This document shows positions 1-10,432 of a DNA stretch of 64,000 nt, in pieces. Each line of letters starts with the position of its first letter. The stretch's first letter is position 1. Under the pieces are notes generated by a model. The model ran no database searches. It was not told the origin of the DNA and saw nothing but the letters and a program-made list of their open reading frames with translations. Position numbers and translations under genes: made by a program. Source of the DNA: Parapristionchus giblindavisi (taxonomy: Eukaryota > Nematoda > Chromadorea > Rhabditida > Diplogasteridae); NCBI GenBank assembly GCA_943737045.1, contig CALSFV010000211.1, forward strand, positions 1,644,501 through 1,708,500. The letters run 5' to 3'.

Positions 1-908
1 AACCGAGATGATAAGAGTTTCATTGTATGTTTATCTTCTTTTAACAGAAAATAGCAAAAAATACATTTTAAAGAAGTATCACTGTCGAAAAACCGTTATT
101 GTCGCTCGTCCCATCCATTTTCCTGATATCGTATCAGTAATAAGATTTTTTAGTATTTTTGATAATGTTTGTGGTTATTTCGTAAAATAGTTTAGTGAAA
201 ATACGGTGAATCACATGAAAATATAATTTAAAGTAATATTTGAGGCGAAAAAAAAGTTTTAAAAAAAATATGCCCGGACCGCGCGAGATCAACACACAAA
301 TTTATGCCCGGACCTGGATTCGAACCTGCGTGGGCGATTGGGCGTTAGAATTTGGTTAGAATTCACTTGATATCACTATGACTGCCTTGTAGCTGGTCGA
401 AATAAGTGTGATATTCGGATAGCCCATCCATTTTTACATAACATATCAAAGATCCAGGAATAGGAAATGAGAGTAACATGGTAAGCAATGAGATCAAAAC
501 AAAAAAACCTGGTCAAAAATTGGAAAATCGGTAATTTCTCGAACACAGAGTTATGAAAACTTCTGAAACTTGGTATTCTTATATAACTTTGGATCCTCTA
601 TCGAATGATATATAACATGCTATGGAATTCACACTTTTATTTTTCGACTTTTGGTAGATCAAAAATCGATAATTTGGGACAACTTTTTGGCTGGAGTGTA
701 TACCGCCCCTAGGCACTCTATCCATCAAATATGAGTTACCTAGGATGATTTTGAAACATTGTGCCATGCCCCAACCGACGCCCGCCGCTGTAAGGGAGAA
801 TGCGTTTTAAACATGTACTCCGGTTTTGCAGGGTAATATTATGTAAGTACTTTTTACTTACTTTTTCATTATATTCTCATGAAATAGCAAAAGGTAACAA
901 AAAAGTAA
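1..908. other. Left edge, no gene seen
   Basis: No open frame here looks coding. Positions 270-281 and 303-314 carry the same TATGCCCGGACC word. Just after the first is a scrap matching the end of POP1 exon 6 (about 280-295). Positions 311-323 read on the minus strand as a tRNA B-box (GGTTCGAATCC) with no convincing A-box, so only a tRNA-derived repeat fragment can be suggested. From 817 an element with ACTCYGGTTTTGCAGGGTAA ends begins. Confidence 0.5.
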
Positions 909-968
909 GTATAAGGCAAGTTACTTTTGCGTGATACTTACTGTAATATTACCCTGCAAAACCAGAGT
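817..968. mobile_element. Small TIR element (ACTCTGGTTTTGCAGG ends) at the P1 boundary
   Basis: The left end ACTCCGGTTTTGCAGGGTAA and the right end read inverted match for about 25 bp, so this is a MITE-like palindromic element of about 150 bp. Its right end abuts a POP1 exon 4 fragment directly. Part of the same element sits at the far end of the P1 right arm (about 8108-8180), where a 20-bp piece is tandemly duplicated. The duplication boundary therefore lies inside this element. No target duplication could be identified. Confidence 0.6.
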
Positions 969-2237
969 AACGCACATCTGGCACGCCAAACGATTTCATA
1001 TGAAGGAACGGTACGGTACACTTATCGATTGATTTATCGATTTATTGATTTATATGTCCGGAAGTGTTGGAATCTGTAATTTGTGTTAGGCTGAGCTAGT
1101 ATAGTGTCAGACATAACGGTAAATATTGCTATTATCGATCGATTCCGGATGGGGCTACCGTATTCCCGACCGTAGTTTCCAGCGCGCCTTCCGGCCCATC
1201 TACCGTAACACGCGCAGGCACGCGGTCATTCGGGACAAGAGCTACCTCAGCTGCTTCTTGGTGCGTCCTTATTGATTGATTTTAATCGATTTATTGATTG
1301 ATTATCGATTGAACTTGGCTCTACTGGTCAATCGCACCCGGCGCTTTCGCGTTTCACCGAATTCACTTAACTCTTGCTACTTATTCGCTATGTTGATCAT
1401 AGCTTTCAATAATTACCTTCAGATATAGGCGCCCAGCCAGGAGACACTGATCGGGTTACTGTCGCCGCTGTGCTGTCCCAATCGATACGTGGCGTCGGAG
1501 GCAGAGACGGACTGCGCGAGATCAACACGCTGCTGTACTCTAGAGGTGAGCGGGATTATTTGTTTTGGGGCACATTGTAACAATATCATCTCTCACGACT
1601 TATTTCTTGTTTACTGATATGCTCGGTGCACGAAATTACCGGGTACAATTTGAGGTTGGGCTAGTTACAATCTAAGCCTATAATTACAATATAGTTGCAA
1701 TATAATAGTTAGGGCACAAGAAGTGCTGCTTGAGATCACTGCTAGGCCAGTGATGATACATTATCGATTAGGCTAATAAATTTATCCTCACTCTACGATT
1801 TGCTTGGTAGTGATTAGATCGCGCGGTAAAGTAGGTCCGAAGAAGAGGTTGAGCCCTCCGGATAAATTGGACTTGATCTATCACAGGCCTAGCAGTTATC
1901 ACACCCAAGGACTTCGTGTGCCTTAAATAACGGGTTCTACTTTTACCTTTTCCTCTCGATTTTCAGTCGCAGTCAGCTCTCACTCTGGGTGCATCCATCG
2001 TGTCGGGCGGTAGTGCTGGACGAGCTGAAGTCACTGTTAGGGGTGGAGCTACAACGAGGTGCGAGCGCGAATGAGGCAGTAAGGTGCGTCGAAGTTATTG
2101 ATTTATCTATTTATTGATTGATTCTACATTTTATCACATACATGTAATGGTAGCGCTTCTTAAGATATCTAAAAATTGCATTACTTTTGTAGATTATAGA
2201 TAGCTTTGTACGAGATGTCTTCGATATCTCTAGTTAA

Positions 2238-2356
2238 AGCGTCATCCCAAGCTAATTTGAACCTCTTCGCTCTGGCCACAGTCTCTCGCCTTCTTTGTCT
2301 TCGAGAGAGTATTGCCAATGCGCAGAGTAAAATTAGCCTACTATTAGGCTGTGCCT
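2238..2356. mobile_element. TTAA-flanked hairpin MITE
   Basis: A near-palindromic element of about 119 bp bounded by TTAA on both sides (2234-2237, 2357-2360). It reads AGGCACACCCCGAGCTAATT in consensus, then CTCTCTCGC at the hairpin tip, then the inverse. The same family occurs at 6731-6849, 8412-8530, 14496-14593, 41116-41226, 58102-58220 and, interrupted by other elements, at about 60077-60400 and 62951-63273. TTAA duplications are typical of piggyBac and Kolobok elements. No transposase is visible here. Confidence 0.75.
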
Positions 2357-2627
2357 TTAACTTAAAATGCTGTCCAATTTTAAATTAAATTCACTTCCAG
2401 TTGTCCGCTCCCTCGAACATCTCCGAATGGCGAGCGGCACGTGTCCGAATGCTCACTGATGTTTACGAGAACGAAGCGAGCGCCATCAAGGTATTACCGT
2501 ATCCCCAGATTTATTGATTGATTGATTGATTGATACGGTATTCCTGTATCGATTGTGACACGATTACTGTTCGCATATAGCAAATTATGTGGTTGTACTG
2601 TTTGCTAGAATGGTTGTATTATATATG

Positions 2628-2695
2628 CCTCTGGTAGTATAATTAGTATCCGCGTTTGTCACGTGCCAGACCCGGGTTCAATTTCTGACCAGAGA
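2628..2695 (+). pseudogene. tRNA-Asp(GTC)-like pseudogene
   Basis: Reads like a tRNA-Asp: an acceptor helix CTCTGG/CCAGAG, an A-box region GGTAGTATAATTAGTATCC, an anticodon loop TTGTCAC with GTC, and a B-box-like GGTTCAATT. The T-stem is poorly paired, so it is probably non-functional. It lies in the POP1 intron 9 equivalent. The POP1 copy at 55149 and the copy at 10433 lack it at the same place, so it is an insertion specific to copies A, B and C (mirror 6392-6459; third copy 8802-8869). Confidence 0.7.
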
Positions 2696-2736
2696 GAAAT
2701 CTTTATGTCTGCATACTGTAAATGTACTGTTGGAGC

Positions 2737-2897
2737 CATAGGTCGAAAAGTATGTTACAAAGTACCAAGCCTGACCGGAATGTGAGCCAAAATATCAGAA
2801 AAATCGAAAAACCTGACCGGATTTTGAGCCAAAATTTCAGAAAAAATGAAAAACCTGACCGGATTTTTAAAACCAATACCTAGCTATTCGACCTATG
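2737..2897. mobile_element. CATAGGTCGAA MITE, 3-repeat form, TSD GTTGGAGC
   Basis: 161-bp element with ends CATAGGTCGAA/TTCGACCTATG. The perfect 8-bp direct repeat GTTGGAGC flanks it (2729-2736 and 2898-2905). The interior is a tandem array of an approximately 40-bp unit built around CGGTCAGG and GGCTCAAAAT. Mirrored in the P1 right arm (about 6190-6350) and repeated at about 8911-9071. Confidence 0.88.
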
Positions 2898-3106
2898 GTT
2901 GGAGCTCTGTAGGAGGTATTTTAGGCTTAATAGTTGAGGTATACTGTAGGTGTGCTATAAGTGTATCGTATCTTATTCCAGCTGGGGCATCTTCGTGACC
3001 AACTCGTTCGCTATCGTCTGATCGGACCGAAGTCTCACCGGATTCTCGCAGAGACACTGCGATGCGTACACGTAAGTGGTGGTGGTGTGATCGGTGGTGT
3101 ACCGTC

Positions 3107-3446
3107 CAGGAGTGTGCGGCAAGGCGTTGCCTGTTTGCCGAAATTGCCGGTTTTTCATTGCTGTAATTGCCGAACCGACAATTTCGGCAATATTTTAAAA
3201 TTCTGCAATGTATATTTTAACAATATGTTGAGGTTTTAATCACGATTATCGTTGTCTTTTTTGTTGTTGATCGTTGTTTCAGTTTGTAGAATAATGTTTC
3301 TTGCTCGAATTAAGTCTACAAAAGATAAAAAAATCATTGAAATATGATTTTGGGGAAATTGCCGAAATTGCCGTATTTGCCGAAAATATTTGTTTTCGGC
3401 AATTGCCGGTTTGCCGAATGTCGAAATGCCTTGCCGCATAGCCCTG
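3107..3446. mobile_element. hAT-like MITE (CAGG...CCTG ends)
   Basis: 340-bp element with terminal inverted repeats around TGCGGCAAGGC and outer CAGG/CCTG, rich in TTGCCGAAATTGCCG words. Flanks are GTACCGTC (3099-3106) and GTATCGAC (3447-3454). The empty site kept in the copy at about 11396 reads GTACCGAC, so each flank differs from the ancestral 8-bp duplication by one base. Inserted in the POP1 intron 10 equivalent. Mirrored at about 5641-5980. Confidence 0.8.
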
Positions 3447-4369
3447 GTATCGACGACGTTTGTCAAATCTCACCCCTACTGTAGTAGTACCCTTTTGCAG
3501 CCGATACCACGCCCAGTGGAGCGAGGTGTTCGCACGGTGTGGGCCGGGTCAGTTGATGGACGGCAGCGTGTGCTCTCTGCTCATCGAGGACCCCCGATGT
3601 GGACGACCCCTGAGATGAGGACTCATGAAGGGAGCCATGGTACTACGGTAGTTTTGAGCAACTCGAAGAGTGTCAATTATCGATTGAGTTTTTGGCGTAA
3701 AAATATATGAATATTTACCAATAAGTAGAGAGAGAGAAAGGCAATAACATGAAATTTAACAGTCGCTCGCAAGGTCTTATTTATAAGCACACCCCGAGCT
3801 AATTTCACAGTTTTTGTACCTTTTCTTTTATTAATGATGGTAACTAATAAATTAATAAATTAATTAATTCTAGAGACGCTAAATCATAATTGATTACAGC
3901 CTGAGCCGGTCTCCGATCCGGATTCTATCGATCGATCGGCACCCTCATCGTCGTTGTGGGACCGCCAGACCAGGCTGGATTCGCTGGAGGTACGGTAGTG
4001 GTATTGATTGATTGATTTCCCTAAATTATCGATTGATGTCGACAAGTTCAGGTTCGAATTCCGAACAGCGCAATGAACGAGCTGCGAGGATCGTCGCTGG
4101 GAGGCGTTCGCGAGACACCCGCAAAGGCAAATTATTGTTTTTTTATGTGGTGTTAATTTCTTGTAAATGGAATTGGAAATTGTAAATAAGGTGTTAATTT
4201 TGTCCACTTGTAAATAGCATTGTAAAAAGCAAATATCTCGGTTCTGTGACTACTTAGAGACTTGAAACTTGGTTTTTAGGTTAGAAACCACGAAAAAAGC
4301 TTATAAACGAAGTTTCAAGTCTCTAGCTCTACTAAGAACGGAGATATTTGCTTTTTCAAAATTTTTCAG

Positions 4370-4717
4370 ACACAAGTAAGGCACAATCATGTTTCAACAT
4401 CAAACTAAGAAAAAAAACATAATGCTCAAAAATGATGTTAGGATAATTAGAATTGTTGAATAGTCAGCCAAGTTTTTCTGCACAATACCGCGCGGGCTTT
4501 CGCACAGCACAAATCGATAAAATCAATAATCAACATTTAATGTGGTGTTAATTTCTTGTAAATGGTATTGGAAATTGAAAAAAGGGTGTTAATTTTGTCC
4601 ACTTGTAAATAGCATTGTAAAAAGCAAATGTCTCGGTTCTCTGACTAGTTAGAAACTTGAAACATCTCAACAAAGAGCGGAGATATTTGCTTTTTACAAG
4701 AATGTATGAGTTTTTTC
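4370..4717. other. Spacer of palindrome P1
   Basis: Non-palindromic centre. It holds an inverted piece of the POP1 intron 13 sequence (compare about 60850-60930) and a second, partial copy of the AATGTGGTGTTAATTTCTTG repeat that also ends each arm. The inversion point of P1 therefore lies in POP1 intron 13 material. No gene is seen. Confidence 0.6.
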
Positions 4718-7700
4718 CTGAAAAATTTTGAAAAAGCAAATATCTTCGTTCTTAGTAGAGCTAGAGACTTGAAACTTCGTTTATAAGCTTTTTTCGTGGT
4801 TTCTAACCTAAAAACCAAGTTTCAAGTCTCTAAGTAGTCACAGAACCGAGATATTTGCTTTTTACAATGCTATTTACAAGTGGACAAAATTAACACCCTA
4901 TTTACAATTTCCAATTCCATTTACAAGAAATTAACACCACATAAAAAAACAATAATTTGCCTTTGCGGGTGTCTCGCGAACGCCTCCCAGCGACGATCCT
5001 CGCAGCTCGTTCATTGCGCTGTTCGGAATTCGAACCTGAACTTGTCGACATCAATCGATAATTTAGGGAAATCAATCAATCAATACCACTACCGTACCTC
5101 CAGCGAATCCAGCCTGGTCTGGCGGTCCCACAACGACGATGAGGGTGCCGATCGATCGATAGAATCCGGATCGGAGACCGGCTCAGGCTGTAATCAATTA
5201 TGATTTAGCGTCTCTAGAATTAATTAATTTATTAATTTATTAGTTACCATCATTAATAAAAGAAAAGGTACAAAAACTGTGAAATTAGCTCGGGGTGTGC
5301 TTATAAATAAGACCTTGCGAGCGACTGTTAAATTTCATGTTATTGCCTTTCTCTCTCTCTACTTATTGGTAAATATTCATATATTTTTACGCCAAAAACT
5401 CAATCGATAATTGACACTCTTCGAGTTGCTCAAAACTACCGTAGTACCATGGCTCCCTTCATGAGTCCTCATCTCAGGGGTCGTCCACATCGGGGGTCCT
5501 CGATGAGCAGAGAGCACACGCTGCCGTCCATCAACTGACCCGGCCCACACCGTGCGAACACCTCGCTCCACTGGGCGTGGTATCGGCTGCAAAAGGGTAC
5601 TACTACAGTAGGGGTGAGATTTGACAAACGTCGTCGATACCAGGGCTATGCGGCAAGGCATTTCGACATTCGGCAAACCGGCAATTGCCGAAAACAAATA
5701 TTTTCGGCAAATACGGCAATTTCGGCAATTTCCCCAAAAACATATTTCAATGATTTTTTATCTTTTGTAGACTTAATTCGAGCAAGAAACATTATTCTAC
5801 AAACTGAAACAACGATCAACAACAAAAAAGACAACGATAATCGTGATTAAAACCTCAACATATTGTTAAAATATACATTGCAGAATTTTAAAATATTGCC
5901 GAAATTGTCGGTTCGGCAATTACAGCAATGAAAAACCGGCAATTTCTTCAAACAGGCAACGCCTTGCCGCACACTCCTGGACGGTACACCACCGATCACA
6001 CCACCACCACTTACGTGTACGCATCGCAGTGTCTCTGCGAGAATCCGGTGAGACTTCGGTCCGATCAGACGATAGCGAACGAGTTGGTCACGAAGATGCC
6101 CCAGCTGGAATAAGATACGATACACTTATAGCACACCTACAGTATACCTCAACTATTAAGCCTAAAATACCTCCTACAGAGCTCCAACCATAGGTCGAAT
6201 AGCTAGGTATTGGTTTTAAAAATCCGGTCAGGTTTTTCATTTTTTCTGAAATTTTGGCTCAAAATCCGGTCAGGTTTTTCGATTTTTCTGATATTTTGGC
6301 TCACATTCCGGTCAGGCTTGGTACTTTGTAACATACTTTTCGACCTATGGCTCCAACAGTACATTTACAGTATGCAGACATAAAGATTTCTCTCTGGTCA
6401 GAAATTGAACCCGGGTCTGGCACGTGACAAACGCGGATACTAATTATACTACCAGAGGCATATATAATACAACCATTCTAGCAAACAGTACAACCACATA
6501 ATTTGCTATATGCGAACAGTAATCGTGTCACAATCGATACAGGAATACCGTATCAATCAATCAATCAATCAATAAATCTGGGGATACGGTAATACCTTGA
6601 TGGCGCTCGCTTCGTTCTCGTAAACATCAGTGAGCATTCGGACACGTGCCGCTCGCCATTCGGAGATGTTCGAGGGAGCGGACAACTGGAAGTGAATTTA
6701 ATTTAAAATTGGACAGCATTTTAAGTTAAAGGCACAGCCTAATAGTAGGCTAATTTTACTCTGCGCATTGGCAATACTCTCTCGAAGACAAAGAAGGCGA
6801 GAGACTGTGGCCAGAGCGAAGAGGTTCAAATTAGCTTGGGATGACGCTTTAACTAGAGATATCGAAGACATCTCGTACAAAGCTATCTATAATCTACAAA
6901 AGTAATGCAATTTTTAGATATCTTAAGAAGCGCTACCATTACATGTATGTGATAAAATGTAGAATCAATCAATAAATCGATAAATCAATAACTTCGACGC
7001 ACCTTACTGCCTCATTCGCGCTCGCACCTCGTTGTAGCTCCACCCCTAACAGTGACTTCAGCTCGTCCAGCACTACCGATGGATGCACCCAGAGTGAGAG
7101 CTGACTGCGACTGAAAATCGAGAGGAAAAGGTAAAAGTAGAACCCGTTATTTAAGGCACACGAAGTCCTTGGGTGTGATAACTGCTAGGCCTGTGATAGA
7201 TCAAGTCCAATTTATCCGGAGGGCTCAACCTCTTCTTCGGACCTACTTTACCGCGCGATCTAATCACTACCAAGCAAATCGTAGAGTGAGGATAAATTTA
7301 TTAGCCTAATCGATAATGTATCATCACTGGCCTAGCAGTGATCTCAAGCAGCACTTCTTGTGCCCTAACTATTATATTGCAACTATATTGTAATTATAGG
7401 CTTAGATTGTAACTAGCCCAACCTCAAATTGTACCCGGTAATTTCGTGCACCGAGCATATCAGTAAACAAGAAATAAGTCGTGAGAGATGATATTGTTAC
7501 AATGTGCCCCAAAACAAATAATCCCGCTCACCTCTAGAGTACAGCAGCGTGTTGATCTCGCGCAGTCCGTCTCTGCCTCCGACGCCACGTATCGATTGGG
7601 ACAGCACAGCGGCGACAGTAACCCGATCAGTGTCTCCTGGCTGGGCGCCTATATCTGAAGGTAATTATTGAAAGCTATGATCAACATAGCGAATAAGTAG

Positions 7701-8178
7701 CAAGAGTTAAGTGAATTCGGTGAAACGCGAAAGCGCCGGGTGCGATTGACCAGTAGAGCCAAGTTCAATCGATAATCAATCAATAAATCGATTAAAATCA
7801 ATCAATAAGGACGCACCAAGAAGCAGCTGAGGTAGCTCTTGTCCCGAATGACCGCGTGCCTGCGCGTGTTACGGTAGATGGGCCGGAAGGCACGCTGGAA
7901 ACTACGGTCGGGAATACGGTAGCCCCATCCGGAATCGATCGATAATAGCAATATTTACCGTTATGTCTGACACTATACTAGCTCAGCCTAACACAAATTA
8001 CAGATTCCAACACTTCCGGACATATAAATCAATAAATCGATAAATCAATCGATAAGTGTACCGTACCGTTCCTTCATATGAAATCGTTTGGCGTGCCAGA
8101 TGTGCGTTACTCTGGTTTTGCAGGGTAATATTACAGTAAGTATCACGCAAAAGTAACTTGCCTTATACGCAAAAGTAA
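4718..8178 (-). repeat. Palindrome P1, right arm
   Basis: Inverted mirror of 909-4369. It ends in the same small TIR element that starts the left arm, here with the terminal 20-bp piece duplicated, and then switches abruptly at about 8180-8190 to a direct copy of 2012 onward. Confidence 0.9.
4961..8118 (-). pseudogene. POP1 pseudogene copy B (mirror of copy A)
   Basis: Minus-strand mirror of copy A with the same exon set (13 at 4961-5035 through exon 4 part at about 8077-8118). It shares the diagnostic lesions of copy A: lost exon 5 acceptor, 13-bp exon 6 deletion, missing exon 7, tRNA-Asp insertion, CATAGGTCGAA MITE and hAT-like MITE. These events therefore predate the inverted duplication. 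Private differences such as the 8-bp exon 8 deletion came later. Confidence 0.88.
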
Positions 8179-8189
8179 CTTGCCTTATA

Positions 8190-9082
8190 CTGGACGAGCT
8201 GAAGTCACTGTTAGGGGTGGAGCTACAACGAGGTGCGAGCGCGAATGAGGCAGTAAGGTGCGTCGAAGTTATTGATTTATCGATTTATTGATTGATTCTA
8301 CATTTTATCACATACATGTAATGGTAGCGCTTCTTAAGATATCTAAAAATTGCATTACTTTTGTAGATTATAGATAGCTTTGTACGAGATGTCTTCGATA
8401 TCTCTAGTTAAAGCGTCATCCCAAGCTAATTTGAACCTCTTCGCTCTGGCCACAGTCTCTCGCCTTCTTTGTCTTCGAGAGAGTATTGCCAATGCGCAGA
8501 GTAAAATTAGCCTACTATTAGGCTGTGCCTTTAACTTAAAATGCTGTCCAATTTTAAATTAAATTCACTTCCAGTTGTCCGCTCCCTCGAACATCTCCGA
8601 ATGGCGAGCGGCACGTGTCCGAATGCTCACTGATGTTTACGAGAACGAAGCGAGCGCCATCAAGGTATTACCGTATCCCCAGATTTATTGATTGATTGAT
8701 TGATTGATACGGTATTCCTGTATCGATTGTGACACGATTACTGTTCGCATATAGCAAATTATGTGGTTGTACTGTTTGCTAGAATGGTTGTATTATATAT
8801 GCCTCTGGTAGTATAATTAGTATCCGCGTTTGTCACGTGCCAGACCCGGGTTCAATTTCTGACCAGAGAGAAATCTTTATGTCTGCATACTGTAAATGTA
8901 CTGTTGGAGCCATAGGTCGAAAAGTATGTTACAAAGTACCAAGCCTGACCGGAATGTGAGCCAAAATATCAGAAAAATCGAAAAACCTGACCGGATTTTG
9001 AGCCAAAATTTCAGAAAAAATGAAAAACCTGACCGGATTTTTAAAACCAATACCTAGCTATTCGACCTATGCTTGGAGCTCG
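8190..9082 (+). pseudogene. POP1 pseudogene copy C (exon 8 part and exon 9)
   Basis: Direct copy of about 2012-2905, offset +6174. It holds the end of exon 8, the TTAA hairpin (8412-8530), exon 9 (8575-8664), the tRNA-Asp-like insertion (8802-8869) and the CATAGGTCGAA MITE. It starts abruptly inside exon 8. Immediately after the MITE another exon 8 piece is joined (about 9083-9128), so the segment is a rearrangement mosaic. Confidence 0.85.
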
Positions 9083-9280
9083 GGCGGTAGTGCTGGACGA
9101 GCTGAAGTCACTGTTAGGGGTGGAGCTATCTTTCATCTCTGGAAGATCTTCCGTATCTCCTCTCTCATTCTCTGATGTCTTTAGTATAATTACAAACAGC
9201 TACGGTACTATCACCATCCACTATTCTATGGTTAGGTTGAGCTCTGGAAGATCTTGATCTTTGATCTTTGATCTCTTCAG

Positions 9281-9530
9281 AGAGATCTGTGGTCGCGTCC
9301 TACGAGGCGACTTCTCCTTCACAGCTGCTCGAGGACGCGCGATCGGACTCGTGCCCCTCTCCGCCTTTCCATCGATTAGGAGTCGTCGATCTACCGTACT
9401 CTTCCGGTCAGTGGCGGCAAATTTGAATTTGAATTTTTAAGTAATTTATTGATTTTTTTCCAGAAATACAACTTCGAGATACTATCATCCAGCGACGGTG
9501 TCGGTATCGATGACAAGACTTGAACTGTGA
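9281..9530 (+). pseudogene. POP1 3'-end fragment (last two exons)
   Basis: Two exons: 9281-9406 and 9464-9530. Spliced, they give a POP1 C-terminus with CGRVLRGDFSFTAARGRAIG, then LFR joined to NTTSRYYHPATVSVSMTRLEL and a TGA stop. This matches the conserved end of POP1 (a GFV/GLV core and a final hydrophobic strand). The second exon must be read from CG|A across the splice. The exon just upstream in a normal gene is absent, so this is a stranded 3' end. The last two exons of the gene at 55149 lie beyond the window, so this copy and the ones at 16504 and 20711 are the only view of that part. Confidence 0.8.
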
Positions 9531-10432
9531 ATGGGTATACTGTATGCATTGATTATCGATTATTGATTGATTGTTGAATTATTGATTGATTGTGTTGTAT
9601 CATACTAGGCATTGAGTCGTTGGTTTCGTTGTTATCTCGTTCTGTTATTGTTGAATTGAATATTGATTAAATTAATTCTTAAATATGACTTGTGTGCGTG
9701 TTTAAAAATATCACACATATTATGTATATTAAAAAAGAAATGAGGAGGAAAATGTGATGGCATGAGGGGGATTTGGGGGTACATCGCTAAGATAGCGATA
9801 TCATACTCATACTACAGCTTAGTTACCCGTCGACTTTCAGCTGTGATCTTCGGAATTATGTGATCTTTGGCCTTTAATCCACTTCCAAGATTTCGGCGCT
9901 TGAATCATTTCTATAGACCATGCTGTACATAGTTTACATATCGGGTCTCGTCGCTAGTCTTTGTTTACTGCTCACTTTGCAATCAATCAATGATGAGAGA
10001 GGAGTTACAGAGATATAATCGATATCAATCGAAATGGTTTATTTCCATAGTTTCGAAAAGAAAAGAAAAAAATGCACAGAAAACTCTCCTCGTTTCATAT
10101 ACTCTCTCGCCACTTTTTTCTTTTCCTTTCTTTTCCTGACACACATTAGCAGATCAAGTTTACAGCCTAATCTTTAGAATGATTGTTGTAGGATATATTA
10201 CGATTGTTTTTGTTTTCTTCGCCATTGAATTATTGTTCATAGATGCAAGCCTTTTTTCAGTTGTGTTTTGACTTTGATAAACACTGATTTTTTTCAACAA
10301 TTGTTTTATTTTGTATTTCTACGATCAACCGAGTATGATTTTAGCCTGTAAGATATCTTGTATGTATGCTGACGTGACTGACGAAGAAATTATTGATTGA
10401 TTTTGGTGATTTATTGATTGCTTCGCCTTAAA
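9531..10432. other. POP1 3' flank followed by a copied POP1 upstream region
   Basis: From about 9531 the sequence is POP1 3' flank, with ATTG-rich stretches like those after 16874. From about 10030 to 10432 it matches 54770-55148, the interval between MRPS17 and POP1, including the polypurine/polypyrimidine MITE with CTCTCCTCG (about 10065-10140). The 10433 pseudogene therefore carries its own copy of the POP1 5' flank. No other gene is seen. Confidence 0.65.

Larger units (their letters stand above)
969..4126 (+). pseudogene. POP1 pseudogene copy A (exons 4-6, 8-13)
   Basis: Genomic copy of the middle of POP1 with introns kept. Exon equivalents: 4 (part) 969-1010, 5 1149-1260, 6 1433-1545, 8 1967-2083, 9 2401-2490, 10 2982-3071, 11 3501-3639, 12 3900-3989, 13 4052-4126. 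Exon 7 is missing. Damage relative to the copy at 55149: the exon 5 acceptor AG has become GG; exon 6 has an in-frame TAG at its second codon and a 13-bp deletion; exon 8 is 7 bp shorter at its end; exon 10 is shortened; a 340-bp transposon sits between exons 10 and 11. Exon 13 has a GC donor. It cannot make POP1. Because introns are kept, it arose by DNA duplication, not retroposition. Confidence 0.88.
909..4369 (+). repeat. Palindrome P1, left arm (about 3.5 kb)
   Basis: The left arm of a large inverted repeat. Mirror positions sum to about 9087, for example 2401-2490 with 6597-6686 and 3900-3989 with 5098-5187. The arm holds POP1 exons 4 (part) to 13 with their introns. By eye the arms are nearly identical but not perfect. 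For example, the right arm lacks an 8-bp TGTCGGGC at the exon 8 equivalent, and several single bases differ around 3150 and 3330. A spacer of about 350 bp (4370-4717) separates the arms. Confidence 0.9.

Noticed and set aside
3390..3710. 106-residue frame repeated in both P1 arms
   Set aside because: It crosses the hAT-like element end and reads POP1 exon 11 in a wrong frame. The real exon is 3501-3639.
3884..4207. 107-residue frame repeated at 3884-4207 (minus) and 4880-5203 (plus)
   Set aside because: It runs antisense across POP1 exons 12-13 copies and is duplicated only because it lies in the palindrome.
909..8178. P1 as a missed-adapter sequencing palindrome
   Set aside because: Not accepted as the sole explanation because the arms differ by an 8-bp deletion and several substitutions and have a 350-bp spacer. 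Kept as a caveat pending long-read support.
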